Origin: CBDCYS01 sp965226245
GTDB lineage: Bacteria > Acidobacteriota > Terriglobia > Bryobacterales > UBA6623
NCBI GenBank assembly: GCA_965226245.1
Contig: CBDDCL010000015.1
Coordinates: 1,984,001 to 2,048,000, forward strand
Reading direction: 5' to 3'
Length of the DNA stretch: 64,000 nucleotides
Both the position numbers and the translations under genes were made by a program. Below are positions 27,456-37,636 of the stretch, piece after piece (within the stretch, counting starts at the first letter, position 1; every line of letters starts with the position of its first letter). The notes below the pieces were generated by a model. The model did no database searches, was not told where the DNA came from, and saw nothing but the letters and a program-made list of their open reading frames with translations.

Positions 27456-28482
27456 ATGGGGTATTTAGTTGACTCCAGTAGCCACAATATGTTGTGGTTG
27501 GGGGCATGAAGGAGGACTACCCCCGAAACCTCGTCGAGTTGGAAGCTCGATTCTCGACCGAGGAGGCGTGCCGGGAGTACCTGCTGAAGCTGCGCTGGCC
27601 GGAGGGGTTCGTGTGCCCGCGCTGTGGGATCCAGTCCTCATGGGCCAGCAAACGCAATCTGCTGCTCTGCGCCGACTGCGGTTACCAGGCCTCGGTGACG
27701 GCGGGCACGATTTTCCAGGACACCCGCAAGCCCTTGACGTTGTGGTTCCGGGCGGCTTGGTGGGTGACAACGCAAAAAGGCGGGGCCAGCGCGCTGGAGT
27801 TGCAGCGGGTCTTGGGTTTGGGTAGCTATGTAACCGCCTGGACCTGGCTGCACAAGTTCCGCCGCGCCATGGTGCGCCCCGGTCGCAATCGGCTGGTCGG
27901 CCGGGTGGAGGTGGACGAAACGTATGTGGGCGGAGTCGAAGAGGGCGTCCGAGGTCGCGAAATGGTTGGCAAAGCGTTAGTTGCGGTTGCTGCCGAGGAG
28001 GATGGGCGCGGTATGGGTCGCATCCGGCTCCGTCGGATCGCGGATGCCTCAGCGGCGAGCTTGGAAGCCTTTGTCGAAGAAGCTATCCAACCTGGCAGCC
28101 TCGTGCACACCGACGGCTGGGAAGGCTATGCGGGATTGGAGAACAAAGGATACCGCCATGAAGTCACCGTGCTGCGCGGGAAGCGGCAATCGGCGAGTAA
28201 GCTGCTGCCGAGAGTCCATCGTGTCGCCTCTCTGCTAAAGCGCTGGCTGTTGGGGACCCACCAGGGGGCTGTCAGTCACGAGTATTTGGACTACTACCTG
28301 GACGAGTTCACGTTCCGCTTCAACCGGCGGACCTCACGGTCGCGCGGCAAACTTTTCTATCGCCTCCTCCAGCAGGCGGTCGCCGCCGACCCTGCTCCCT
28401 ATAAGACAATGGTCGAGGCCACCAGGGCCGGCACCCCCACCCCCAAGATGTAGTGGCTACTGGAGTCAACTAAATACCCCAT
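27456..28482 (+). mobile_element. IS1595-family insertion sequence, copy D (complete)
   Basis: 1027 bp, same ends and length as copy A, with the target repeat TAGGGGGT immediately after it (28483-28490) and before copy C. Copies C and D therefore share one target site inside yceI. Confidence 0.92.
27506..28453 (+). CDS. IS1595-family transposase, copy D
   Basis: Encodes the same protein as copy A with no visible change: zinc ribbon, VDETYVGG, HTDGWEGY and the C-terminal FNRR segment are all present. Probably functional. Confidence 0.92.
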   Translation: MKEDYPRNLVELEARFSTEEACREYLLKLRWPEGFVCPRCGIQSSWASKRNLLLCADCGYQASVTAGTIFQDTRKPLTLWFRAAWWVTTQKGGASALELQRVLGLGSYVTAWTWLHKFRRAMVRPGRNRLVGRVEVDETYVGGVEEGVRGREMVGKALVAVAAEEDGRGMGRIRLRRIADASAASLEAFVEEAIQPGSLVHTDGWEGYAGLENKGYRHEVTVLRGKRQSASKLLPRVHRVASLLKRWLLGTHQGAVSHEYLDYYLDEFTFRFNRRTSRSRGKLFYRLLQQAVAADPAPYKTMVEATRAGTPTPKM

Positions 28483-29196
28483 TAGGGGGTTTGCCACTGC
28501 CCCAGGTAGGACACTTCCAGCGTGGTCGTCTTTGTAACCCCGCGAATGGTCAAGTCCCCGGTGACTTTGTAATGGTTGGCCCCTGCCTGCTCGGTGCTAC
28601 GTCCTTTAAAGGTAATCTTGGGGTGGTTTTCGACATCCAGGAAATCGGGCGCACGCAAGTGGCCGTCTCGGTCTGCTTCTCCGCTCCAGATCTTCCCGGC
28701 GTCAATTTCCGCCTCAATCGAAGATCCCGCCGGGGCTTGCGGGTCAAACTGCAGGGTTCCGTGGACATCCGCAAAGTGCCCACGCACCCAGGTCACCATC
28801 ATGTGCCGGACAGCAAACCCCACGGCTGTGTGCCCCGGTTCAAAAATCCATTTAGCCATAAAAACTTTCCTCCACCAACAGGGTACTAGAAAACTCGCTC
28901 CGGCTCCTCGGGACCCAGCAGCCGTGACGTCGTTGATGCCTGCCCGCGCACGATAGACAGCCCCTGGTGATCCCTTGAGGCATTTTGGGGACGGAGGCGG
29001 TTCGGGGACCGGGGACCCGAACTCTGCTGGGAGCAGGCCGAGCGATTGTTGAGAGGTAGCCCGGCCTACAATTAGCGACTGCTAGCCTCAATGCTCTTCA
29101 CTTAACGATTTCGGCGCCTAGATGCTTCCCCAAGTTCATTCTATTTTTTCGGCGAAAACCGGCTCCTTCATCGGAGTCATACGGAGTGTTTTCCTG

Positions 29197-29285
29197 CGCC
29201 CCTTTCAGGGCTCCCGCCTCGATGGTTTTCACCCAGGGTTCCGCTTCGCTCCACCCTGGGCTACGATCCGGCGCCGCTTCGCGGC
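29197..29285. repeat. dispersed hairpin repeat R1, copy 1
   Basis: CCCAGGGT (29232-29239) and ACCCTGGG (29253-29260) form a perfect 8-bp stem around TCCGCTTCGCTCC. The hairpin is flanked by GCCCCTTTCAGGGCTC on one side and GCTACGATCCGGCGCCGCTT on the other. The same arrangement recurs at 43871-43958. This looks like a REP-type intergenic repeat. Confidence 0.7.
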
Positions 29286-29889
29286 TCAACGGCTCTGAGC
29301 TTGAAGGCCCTAAGTGAACGGTATTGCTGCTAGCCTGCATTTCTCACGGCGCAACTTTTCGGGCATTCTGGAGGCGATCCTGTTTCATCCAGCGATCAAG
29401 CGGATTTTTTTCAATGTTCACCCTTTGGTCTTTTTTGCTGTCATCGTCCTCGTATTCGCTAGCAAAAGAGTCTCAACGGACTTGAGTGGTTTGGGTGCAA
29501 GTTGTTCATTTATAAGCGGTTCATTTTTTCAATGAGAGGATTTGAGAGTATATGAGAGGGTTTCGGGTTTCTTGCCGGCCGGGGGGGGCCTGGATCGCCT
29601 GCCGCTCACCTCCACATGGAAAATGATTCATCGCTGGGTGTCCCTTTTTTTAGGATAGCAAGCCGACCTCGGGCGGCCTGGCGCTTCCTGGATAAAACTG
29701 TTGAAAACAAAGGGAATAATTTTATCAAAAATCCGTGACCGAGTTTGTCAGCGCGGGTTTCTCAGCGCCTGACGGGCGAGGCAGGCGAGAGGCCCGGCAG
29801 TCCTTCTTTGCGCTTGCCGACCGTTTTCGACCTACCGTCAAGTATGCGTCTTTGATTCAGCGGGGTTGGCGTCAAGCCGAACGCGCCTC

Positions 29890-29946
29890 GTACTGACGCG
29901 CCTCTCACGCAGCTCGTCACGCCACGTGGTGAGAAAAGCAGGCTAG
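29890..29946. repeat. dispersed repeat R2, copy 1
   Basis: GTACTGAC, CCTCTCACGCAG and GGTGAGAAAAGC, followed by GGCTAG, occur in the same order and nearly the same spacing at 43988-44043. It lies in non-coding DNA both times. Confidence 0.6.
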
Positions 29947-30337
29947 AGCCCTCGCGGCTCCATTTTGACAACACGTGGCCTAGAATCGGGTGCTCAACGC
30001 ACCGCAAATGGCGAATTCGGGCTCCGGAAGGTGTGAAAAAATCGGGGACTGCCACAAGCGGCAAGTCCCAAGTCCTTGTTTATCAGTAAACCATTGGGCT
30101 GCGGCTGGCTGTCTCCAGCATTTTTCGACCTTCCCGTCCCCAATCCCCCCCGGAACTCCCTCCCGAACTCCTCCCTCGAACTCCCCGACTTCTCTAGCCC
30201 GTCAACGACTTCCCTGGGCCTCTCTTGGCTCTTCGCTGGATCCCGCTTGCTTGACACGGCGGTTAAACTGCTAATAGTTGCCGTAAGCTCTTCTGTCTTC
30301 GTACTCCCGTTATGCCGGATCAAGTAATCACGCCGAA

Positions 30338-31364
30338 ATGGGGTATTTAGTTGACTCCAGTAGCCACAATATGTTGTGGTTGGGGGCATGAAGGAGGACT
30401 ACCCCCGAAACCTCGTCGAGTTGGAAGCTCGATTCTCGACCGAGGAGGCGTGCCGGGAGTACCTGCTGAAGCTGCGCTGGCCGGAGGGGTTCGTGTGCCC
30501 GCGCTGTGGGATCCAGTCCTCATGGGCCAGCAAACGCAATCTGCTGCTCTGCGCCGACTGCGGTTACCAGGCCTCGGTGACGGCGGGCACGATTTTCCAG
30601 GACACCCGCAAGCCCTTGACGTTGTGGTTCCGGGCGGCTTGGTGGGTGACAACGCAAAAAGGCGGGGCCAGCGCGCTGGAGTTGCAGCGGGTCTTGGGTT
30701 TGGGTAGCTATGTAACCGCCTGGACCTGGCTGCACAAGTTCCGCCGCGCCATGGTGCGCCCCGGTCGCAATCGGCTGGTCGGCCGGGTGGAGGTGGACGA
30801 AACGTATGTGGGCGGAGTCGAAGAGGGCGTCCGAGGTCGCGAAATGGTTGGCAAAGCGTTAGTTGCGGTTGCTGCCGAGGAGGATGGGCGCGGTATGGGT
30901 CGCATCCGGCTCCGTCGGATCGCGGATGCCTCAGCGGCGAGCTTGGAAGCCTTTGTCGAAGAAGCTATCCAACCTGGCAGCCTCGTGCACACCGACGGCT
31001 GGGAAGGCTATGCGGGATTGGAGAACAAAGGATACCGCCATGAAGTCACCGTGCTGCGCGGGAAGCGGCAATCGGCGAGTAAGCTGCTGCCGAGAGTCCA
31101 TCGTGTCGCCTCTCTGCTAAAGCGCTGGCTGTTGGGGACCCACCAGGGGGCTGTCAGTCACGAGTATTTGGACTACTACCTGGACGAGTTCACGTTCCGC
31201 TTCAACCGGCGGACCTCACGGTCGCGCGGCAAACTTTTCTATCGCCTCCTCCAGCAGGCGGTCGCCGCCGACCCTGCTCCCTATAAGACAATGGTCGAGG
31301 CCACCAGGGCCGGCACCCCCACCCCCAAGATGTAGTGGCTACTGGAGTCAACTAAATACCCCAT
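30338..31364 (+). mobile_element. IS1595-family insertion sequence, copy I (complete)
   Basis: 1027 bp with the usual ends. Target repeat CACGCCGA at 30329-30336 and 31365-31372, with one extra A between the left target repeat and the IS. It interrupts the conflict gene after its ninth codon. Confidence 0.92.
30388..31335 (+). CDS. IS1595-family transposase, copy I
   Basis: Same protein as copy A, intact. Transcription is in the direction of the interrupted gene. Confidence 0.92.
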   Translation: MKEDYPRNLVELEARFSTEEACREYLLKLRWPEGFVCPRCGIQSSWASKRNLLLCADCGYQASVTAGTIFQDTRKPLTLWFRAAWWVTTQKGGASALELQRVLGLGSYVTAWTWLHKFRRAMVRPGRNRLVGRVEVDETYVGGVEEGVRGREMVGKALVAVAAEEDGRGMGRIRLRRIADASAASLEAFVEEAIQPGSLVHTDGWEGYAGLENKGYRHEVTVLRGKRQSASKLLPRVHRVASLLKRWLLGTHQGAVSHEYLDYYLDEFTFRFNRRTSRSRGKLFYRLLQQAVAADPAPYKTMVEATRAGTPTPKM

Positions 31365-32965
31365 CACGCCGATATTGCTCAACGTAGCTCTGAGTCTTGC
31401 GAAGCGATTAGCATCAATCGCCTGGTCGGCGCTTTCGGATGAGACGCCTGTCCGGATTGCAATTACGGAGACCGTGGATGCTGTTCCAGACCTTCAAGGT
31501 CTCGACAAAACCCTGTCAGATTGGTGCAACAGTGAAGAGTTCGGAAGGCAAGTCGAAGACTTCAACTCAGGAAACCGTGAATTGGTTGATTCGGACGTCA
31601 TCGCCGCGTTCCTCAAGTCAACACAGTTTTACGCTGGGGAGCAAACCCAAGAGAGGGCTGGGGAGGTCTTGAGTATATTTCTCGCTAACTTGGAACAAGA
31701 ACTCTACAAATCTGAAGAAGGCCCTTCCATCTTTGCTCAGCGGTTCGAACAAGTCGAGGCAGGGGCAACTGAGGACCGGCGAGATATTCGAGAGGGGATA
31801 GCCTCCATCCAGCAACAACTGGGACAGTGGTGTTCAGCCGCCCCGGATGATGTTGATCGTCGAATCGAGGATCAAACGCTTCACACCCGCCTTGATGAGA
31901 CCAAGACTCTACTGATCGAGGGCAAACCGCTAACTGCGAGGCAACGACTATTGGCACTCAGGGCCGAGGTGGCAACGAAAACCGTTTCCCCGGAAGTGCT
32001 CTTTCGAATCGCCGCCAACCTCGGTGCTGCCGCGCTCCAGCTCAATGAGCTGAACAAAGCAATAGACGAGTTCGAAACTGCTCTCCGGCACCAACCACAC
32101 AGCCAGAAGGGGTTGGGCAACTGTGCGCAGGTCGCCCTGCTTTCGGGCGACAACACGAAAGGTCTCGAACTAGCCGAGAAAGCCTTTGAAATCGACAGGC
32201 ATGACGCTTACTCCGCGTCGCTTTACCTTCGAGCTCTTTACTTGTCAAGGAAAAATGAGAAGCTCAATCAGGTTCTCGAAAAGAATCCCTGGATGGACGC
32301 AGACCCTGAAGTGCTCCTGGGACGAGCTTGGATAGCTTACGAGCAGGAGAGATTTGAAGATTCCGAGTCCTTCCTCCGGAAGTCACTCGAAGATGAAAAG
32401 CGCAATGCCCACGCCTGGAACTTATGCGGTTGTTCCATAAGCGTTCCAATCCAGCGGCGCTACGAGGGTGGACGGGTGGTGCCATGGCTAATTACCGAAA
32501 CCGAAACCGAACGACTTGCCGAGGCGGAACAGGCGTTTTCGGGCGGGATAGAAGTTGCAGAAAAGCATGAAGTCAAGACGACACTAAATCTGCTTCTGCT
32601 GAATCGTGCTGCAACGCAGTCGATGCTTAGAAATTACGATGGAGCTCTCGCAGATTGTGAGCGCGTCGTTCTAGATGATCCCGAAAGTTCACGAGCCTTG
32701 GCACAACGCGGCATCCTGTTGATGTTTAAGAGTAGATACACCGATGCCGTGGACTCGTTTGCGGCTGCCGCAGATAAGGCCGGGAGCAACGAATGGGCGA
32801 TACCTCACGCCTACTGCTGTTTGAGATCTGGCCAGTTGGCACAGGCCGTAGCTCTTATGATCCCGCTTTGGGAGTCGTCAAACGTAACCGATGCGCGCGT
32901 TGCCGCAGCCGAACTGCTGCTTGATGCAGCTTCTCAAGGCGCTCCATCAGTCCCGATTGACCAGA

Positions 32966-33892
32966 ATGGGGTATTTAGTTGACTCCAGTAGCCACTACAT
33001 CTTGGGGGTGGGGGTGCCGGCCCTGGTGGCCTCGACCATTGTCTTATAGGGAGCAGGGTCGGCGGCGACCGCCTGCTGGAGGAGGCGATAGAAAAGTTTG
33101 CCGCGCGACCGTGAGGTCCGCCGGTTGAAGCGGAACGTGAACTCGTCCAGGTAGTAGTCCAAATACTCGTGACTGACAGCCCCCTGGTGGGTCCCCAACA
33201 GCCAGCGCTTTAGCAGAGAGGCGACACGATGGACTCTCGGCAGCAGCTTACTCGCCGATTGCCGCTTCCCGCGCAGCACGGTGACTTCATGGCGGTATCC
33301 TTTGTTCTCCAATCCCGCATAGCCTTCCCAGCCGTCGGTGTGCACGAGGCTGCCAGGTTGGATAGCTTCTTCGACAAAGGCTTCCAAGCTCGCCGCTGAG
33401 GCATCCGCGATCCGACGGAGCCGGATGCGACCCATACCGCGCCCATCCTCCTCGGCAGCAACCGCAACTAACGCTTTGCCAACCATTTCGCGACCTCGGA
33501 CGCCCTCTTCGACTCCGCCCACATACGTTTCGTCCACCTCCACCCGGCCGACCAGCCGATTGCGACCGGGGCGCACCATGGCGCGGCGGAACTTGTGCAG
33601 CCAGGTCCAGGCGGTTACATAGCTACCCAAACCCAAGACCCGCTGCAACTCCAGCGCGCTGGCCCCGCCTTTTTGCGTTGTCACCCACCAAGCCGCCCGG
33701 AACCACAACGTCAAGGGCTTGCGGGTGTCCTGGAAAATCGTGCCCGCCGTCACCGAGGCCTGGTAACCGCAGTCGGCGCAGAGCAGCAGATTGCGTTTGC
33801 TGGCCCATGAGGACTGGATCCCAAGCGCGGGCGAACCCCTCCGGCCAGCGCAGCTTCAGCAGTACTCCCGGCATTGAGCTTCCAACTCGACG
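32966..33892 (-). mobile_element. IS1595 copy E, 5' part damaged
   Basis: Reverse orientation. The 3' two thirds of the transposase (32995-33753, ending in the normal C-terminus) are intact. Towards the 5' end there are short deletions near 33821, 33834, 33863 and 33875. The left inverted repeat is gone: the sequence passes directly into the next copy at 33893. Target repeat TGACCAGA precedes it (32958-32965). Confidence 0.85.
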
Positions 33893-34928
33893 ATGGGGTA
33901 TTTAGCTTGGAGACATTTGACCAGTAGCCACTACATCTTGGGGGTGGGGGTGCCGGCCCTGGTGGCCTCGACCATTGTCTTATAGGGAGCAGGGTCGGCG
34001 GCGACCGCCTGCTGGAGGAGGCGATAGAAAAGTTTGCCGCGCGACCGTGAGGTCCGCCGGTTGAAGCGGAACGTGAACTCGTCCAGGTAGTAGTCCAAAT
34101 ACTCGTGACTGACAGCCCCCTGGTGGGTCCCCAACAGCCAGCGCTTTAGCAGAGAGGCGACACGATGGACTCTCGGCAGCAGCTTACTCGCCGATTGCCG
34201 CTTCCCGCGCAGCACGGTGACTTCATGGCGGTATCCTTTGTTCTCCAATCCCGCATAGCCTTCCCAGCCGTCGGTGTGCACGAGGCTGCCAGGTTGGATA
34301 GCTTCTTCGACAAAGGCTTCCAAGCTCGCCGCTGAGGCATCCGCGATCCGACGGAGCCGGATGCGACCCATACCGCGCCCATCCTCCTCGGCAGCAACCG
34401 CAACTAACGCTTTGCCAACCATTTCGCGACCTCGGACGCCCTCTTCGACTCCGCCCACATACGTTTCGTCCACCTCCACCCGGCCGACCAGCCGATTGCG
34501 ACCGGGGCGCACCATGGCGCGGCGGAACTTGTGCAGCCAGGTCCAGGCGGTTACATAGCTACCCAAACCCAAGACCCGCTGCAACTCCAGCGCGCTGGCC
34601 CCGCCTTTTTGCGTTGTCACCCACCAAGCCGCCCGGAACCACAACGTCAAGGGCTTGCGGGTGTCCTGGAAAATCGTGCCCGCCGTCACCGAGGCCTGGT
34701 AACCGCAGTCGGCGCAGAGCAGCAGATTGCGTTTGCTGGCCCATGAGGACTGGATCCCACAGCGCGGGCACACGAACCCCTCCGGCCAGCGCAGCTTCAG
34801 CAGGTACTCCCGGCACGCCTCCTCGGTCGAGAATCGAGCTTCCAACTCGACGAGGTTTCGGGGGTAGTCCTCCTTCATGCCCCCAACCACAACATATTGT
34901 GGCTACTGGAGTCAACTAAATACCCCAT
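33893..34928 (-). mobile_element. IS1595-family insertion sequence, copy F (one end altered)
   Basis: Reverse orientation. The transposase end and the right-hand terminus (34899-34928) are normal. At the left, ATGGGGTATTTAG is followed by foreign bases that include TTTGACCAG, which matches the local target site, before the repeat resumes at CAGTAGCCAC. Copies E and F together lie between the two target repeats (32958-32965 and 34930-34937). Confidence 0.85.
33931..34878 (-). CDS. IS1595-family transposase, copy F
   Basis: Same protein as copy A, intact, on the minus strand. It should be able to act on the other copies even though one end of its own element is altered. Confidence 0.92.
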   Translation of the reverse strand: MKEDYPRNLVELEARFSTEEACREYLLKLRWPEGFVCPRCGIQSSWASKRNLLLCADCGYQASVTAGTIFQDTRKPLTLWFRAAWWVTTQKGGASALELQRVLGLGSYVTAWTWLHKFRRAMVRPGRNRLVGRVEVDETYVGGVEEGVRGREMVGKALVAVAAEEDGRGMGRIRLRRIADASAASLEAFVEEAIQPGSLVHTDGWEGYAGLENKGYRHEVTVLRGKRQSASKLLPRVHRVASLLKRWLLGTHQGAVSHEYLDYYLDEFTFRFNRRTSRSRGKLFYRLLQQAVAADPAPYKTMVEATRAGTPTPKM

Positions 34929-36001
34929 TTGACCAGAATAGGGCGTTTCTCACCGTTCAGGCTGGAACAAATCCTCTTGCCACCTCGGTCCTAGCTTAGG
35001 AGAAGAAGCGGGAAGGGGATGCGGAAGGCGCCATCCAGATGTTGTCCCAAGCTGTACAAGAGAGTGGCGACCCGGTACGGAATGTTTTGCTGCTTGAGTT
35101 GGGCGACCTCTGCTACGAGCTAGACAAGTTCGAAGAAGCGGTTAGAGCATACAGATCTGTAGTGGATACCACAGCTGACAACAGCCTACTGCGGAAGTAT
35201 CTAATCAGCCTTTATAACTCAGGACGGCACGGGGAGACCTTGCGCCTCGCGCAAGGAGTGAGGGGGGACGGTGCCGCAATACCTATCATCAGCGAACTCG
35301 AATGCTTGGTTCTGGAAGGAACCGGGGAGCTTGTAGTCGCTGAGAACCTCAGGCGTCAACTCTCTGAAGCCGAGCCTGACAAGCCGGACCATATTGTTCA
35401 TCTTGCTCTGATTTTCGAGCGAAACGGTGACAAGGATCGAGCGGCCCAGATCTTGGATACTCTTACGCTCAAGAAAGCGGGCGACAACCCCAACGTCATA
35501 ATGGGTATCGCTCGCCTGCGCGATCGTCTTGGCCTACCAGACGTCCTTCCGTGGGCGTACCGTGCCAGACAGCTGGGCAGCAAGGACCCGCAAATCCACT
35601 TGTTCTACGTCTGCGCCTTCCTGCGTCAAGAGGACGATGAGTCTCTCGTTCTAGAGCCGAATAAGGTCGAAGTGGGTTGCACTGTTCATCTGACGCGGGG
35701 TGACGAGAAGCTCTTCTATCACATCGTCGATAACCCACAGGTTGACCCTACAAGGATGGAACTTGCGGTGTCGAATGCCACGACACAGATGCTGCTTCGC
35801 AAAACCGTCGGGACAGAAGTCGAGCTCCTCACGGGACCATTCGAAGAGGTGCCGTACGTTATCAGCGAAATACAAAGCAGCTACGTGTTTGCGTTCCAGG
35901 AAACGCTTCGGAATTTCGCGAATTGGTTCCCAGGCGAAAAGGGTCTGATAAGTGTCAAAGAAGAACCCGGCAAGATCGATAACTTTCTTAGGTTTGTCGG
36001 C

Positions 36002-37565
36002 ATGGGGTATTTAGTTGACTCCAGTAGCCACAATATGTTGTGGTTGGGGGCATGAAGGAGGACTACCCCCGAAACCTCGTCGAGTTGGAAGCTCGATTCT
36101 CGACCGAGGAGGCGTGCCGGGAGTACCTGCTGAAGCTGCGCTGGCCGGAGGGGTTCGTGTGCCCGCGCTGTGGGATCCAGTCCTCATGGGCCAGCAAACG
36201 CAATCTGCTGCTCTGCGCCGACTGCGGTTACCAGGCCTCGGTGACGGCGGGCACGATTTTCCAGGACACCCGCAAGCCCTTGACGTTGTGGTTCCGGGCG
36301 GCTTGGTGGGTGACAACGCAAAAAGGCGGGGCCAGCGCGCTGGAGTTGCAGCGGGTCTTGGGTTTGGGTAGCTATGTAACCGCCTGGACCTGGCTGCACA
36401 AGTTCCGCCGCGCCATGGTGCGCCCCGGTCGCAATCGGCTGGTCGGCCGGGTGGAGGTGGACGAAACGTATGTGGGCGGAGTCGAAGAGGGCGTCCGAGG
36501 TCGCGAAATGGTTGGCAAAGCGTTAGTTGCGGTTGCTGCCGAGGAGGATGGGCGCGGTATGGGTCGCATCCGGCTCCGTCGGATCGCGGATGCCTCAGCG
36601 GCGAGCTTGGAAGCCTTTGTCGAAGAAGCTATCCAACCTGGCAGCCTCGTGCACACCGACGGCTGGGAAGGCTATGCGGGATTGGAGAACAAAGGATACC
36701 GCCATGAAGTCACCGTGCTGCGCGGGAAGCGGCAATCGGCGAGTAAGCTGCTGCCGAGAGTCCATCGTGTCGCCTCTCTGCTAAAGCGCTGGCTGTTGGG
36801 GACCCACCAGGGGGCTGTCAGTCACGAGTATTTGGACTACTACCTGGACGAGTTCACGTTCCGCTTCAACCGGCGGACCTCACGGTCGCGCGGCAAACTT
36901 TTCTATCGCCTCCTCCAGCAGGCGGTCGCCGCCGACCCTGCTCCCTATAACCTGAATTATGCATTGCGGGGTGCACCTGAGGAGGGCTGAGCCGCAAGGG
37001 ACCATTGGGGAACGCCCGAAAACATGGGGTAAAAAGGTAGGCTGGCAAAGATTCCAGCTTCACCAGCCAACCCAAAGGAGGTCACCCAAATGGTTACCAA
37101 GCGAAAACAGCATAGCTCCCAAAGGGCCGTCAAACAAGGCCCAGCCGTGACGGTCTCGCAGCCCAATAAAATCGGGGCATCCACGCCTTGACAACTTCCG
37201 CGGCAGGAAGCCGACTCCCTACGGCGGCTTGCCGCCGGTAGTCGAGAGGGCGTTGATCTGAGAGCCTGGCTATGCGCTATGCATAAAATTTTATGCACTG
37301 GCCGCAACGTACTGGAAACACGCCACTTCGGAGCGGGGTTTTGCCGACGCGGATTCTGGGCGGGAGGGGAAACCGGGGACGGAGAAGCCAAAAGACCAGT
37401 TGCCGAGCTCCCACCTTACGACGGCCGTCAAGCCGCTACGAACGCAGCCGCACTCGCAAAGCGAATCTGTGCATAATTCAGGTATAAGACAATGGTCGAG
37501 GCCACCAGGGCCGGCACCCCCACCCCCAAGATGTAGTGGCTACTGGAGTCAACTAAATACCCCAT
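36002..37565 (+). mobile_element. IS1595 copy G, interrupted by a 532-bp MITE
   Basis: Both inverted repeats are present, and the length without the nested element and its 5-bp repeat is exactly 1027 bp. Target repeat TTGTCGGC at 35994-36001 and 37566-37573. The transposase (from 36052) is cut at 36950 near its C-terminus (after DPAPY), so this copy encodes a protein with an altered tail. It separates two pieces of the conflict gene. Confidence 0.92.
36951..37482 (+). mobile_element. non-autonomous IS1380-derived element (MITE-like), copy 1, nested in IS1595 copy G
   Basis: 532 bp. Ends CCTGAATTATGCA and TGCATAATTCAGG match those of the IS1380-type element at 38946. It keeps the leader and the first codons of the transposase (MVTKRKQHSS) and the 3' subterminal region, but lacks the catalytic body. 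A perfect 16-bp palindrome GCATAAAATTTTATGC lies near 37278. Flanked by TATAA on both sides (36946-36950, 37483-37487). It appears identical to the copy at 57450. Confidence 0.9.
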
Positions 37566-37636
37566 TTGTCGGCATTCAAGATGACCGGAGGCGGGAGCTG
37601 TTGCGTTGGTATCAGCAGAATCCGGCAACTGTAGGA

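Larger units (their letters stand above)
26323..28859 (-). pseudogene. YceI family protein, split by two IS1595 copies
   Basis: The N-terminal piece (28483-28859) begins KWIFEPGHTAVGFAVRHMMV and has GHFADVHGTLQFDP and FLDVENHPKITFKG, all typical of YceI, a small beta-barrel (lipocalin-like) that binds polyisoprenoids or other lipids. The C-terminal piece (26323-26500) has GFTAKTTINRQDFGVSWNAA and ends VGNEVLITIDVEALLESE. Excising 26501-28482 rejoins QWQTP-YWVGNEDKG in frame, giving 184 aa, a normal YceI length. The 8-bp target repeat TAGGGGGT is present at 26501-26508 and 28483-28490. No signal peptide, so this would have been a cytoplasmic member. Non-functional as it stands. Confidence 0.88.
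28860..30311. other. 1.45-kb intergenic region with dispersed hairpin repeats
   Basis: No open frame here has family resemblance or a convincing start. The region carries two dispersed repeats shared with 43.8-44.1 kb (listed separately). A TTGACA box near 30252, with a weak TAATAG about 15 nt later, is a possible promoter for the split gene starting at 30312; the spacing is short and the match poor. Confidence 0.5.

Noticed and set aside
29314..29535. A hydrophobic 73-codon frame in the intergenic region
   Set aside because: No ribosome-binding site or family resemblance; it lies among dispersed repeats.
31375..32982. Reading the TPR piece as a complete 535-aa gene
   Set aside because: Its last residues come from the IS end, and removal of the IS gives an in-frame continuation of TPR sequence.
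37090..37191. The 33-codon ORF inside the MITE (truncated transposase start)
   Set aside because: It is the leftover N-terminus of the IS1380 transposase, so it is described within the MITE and not as a gene.
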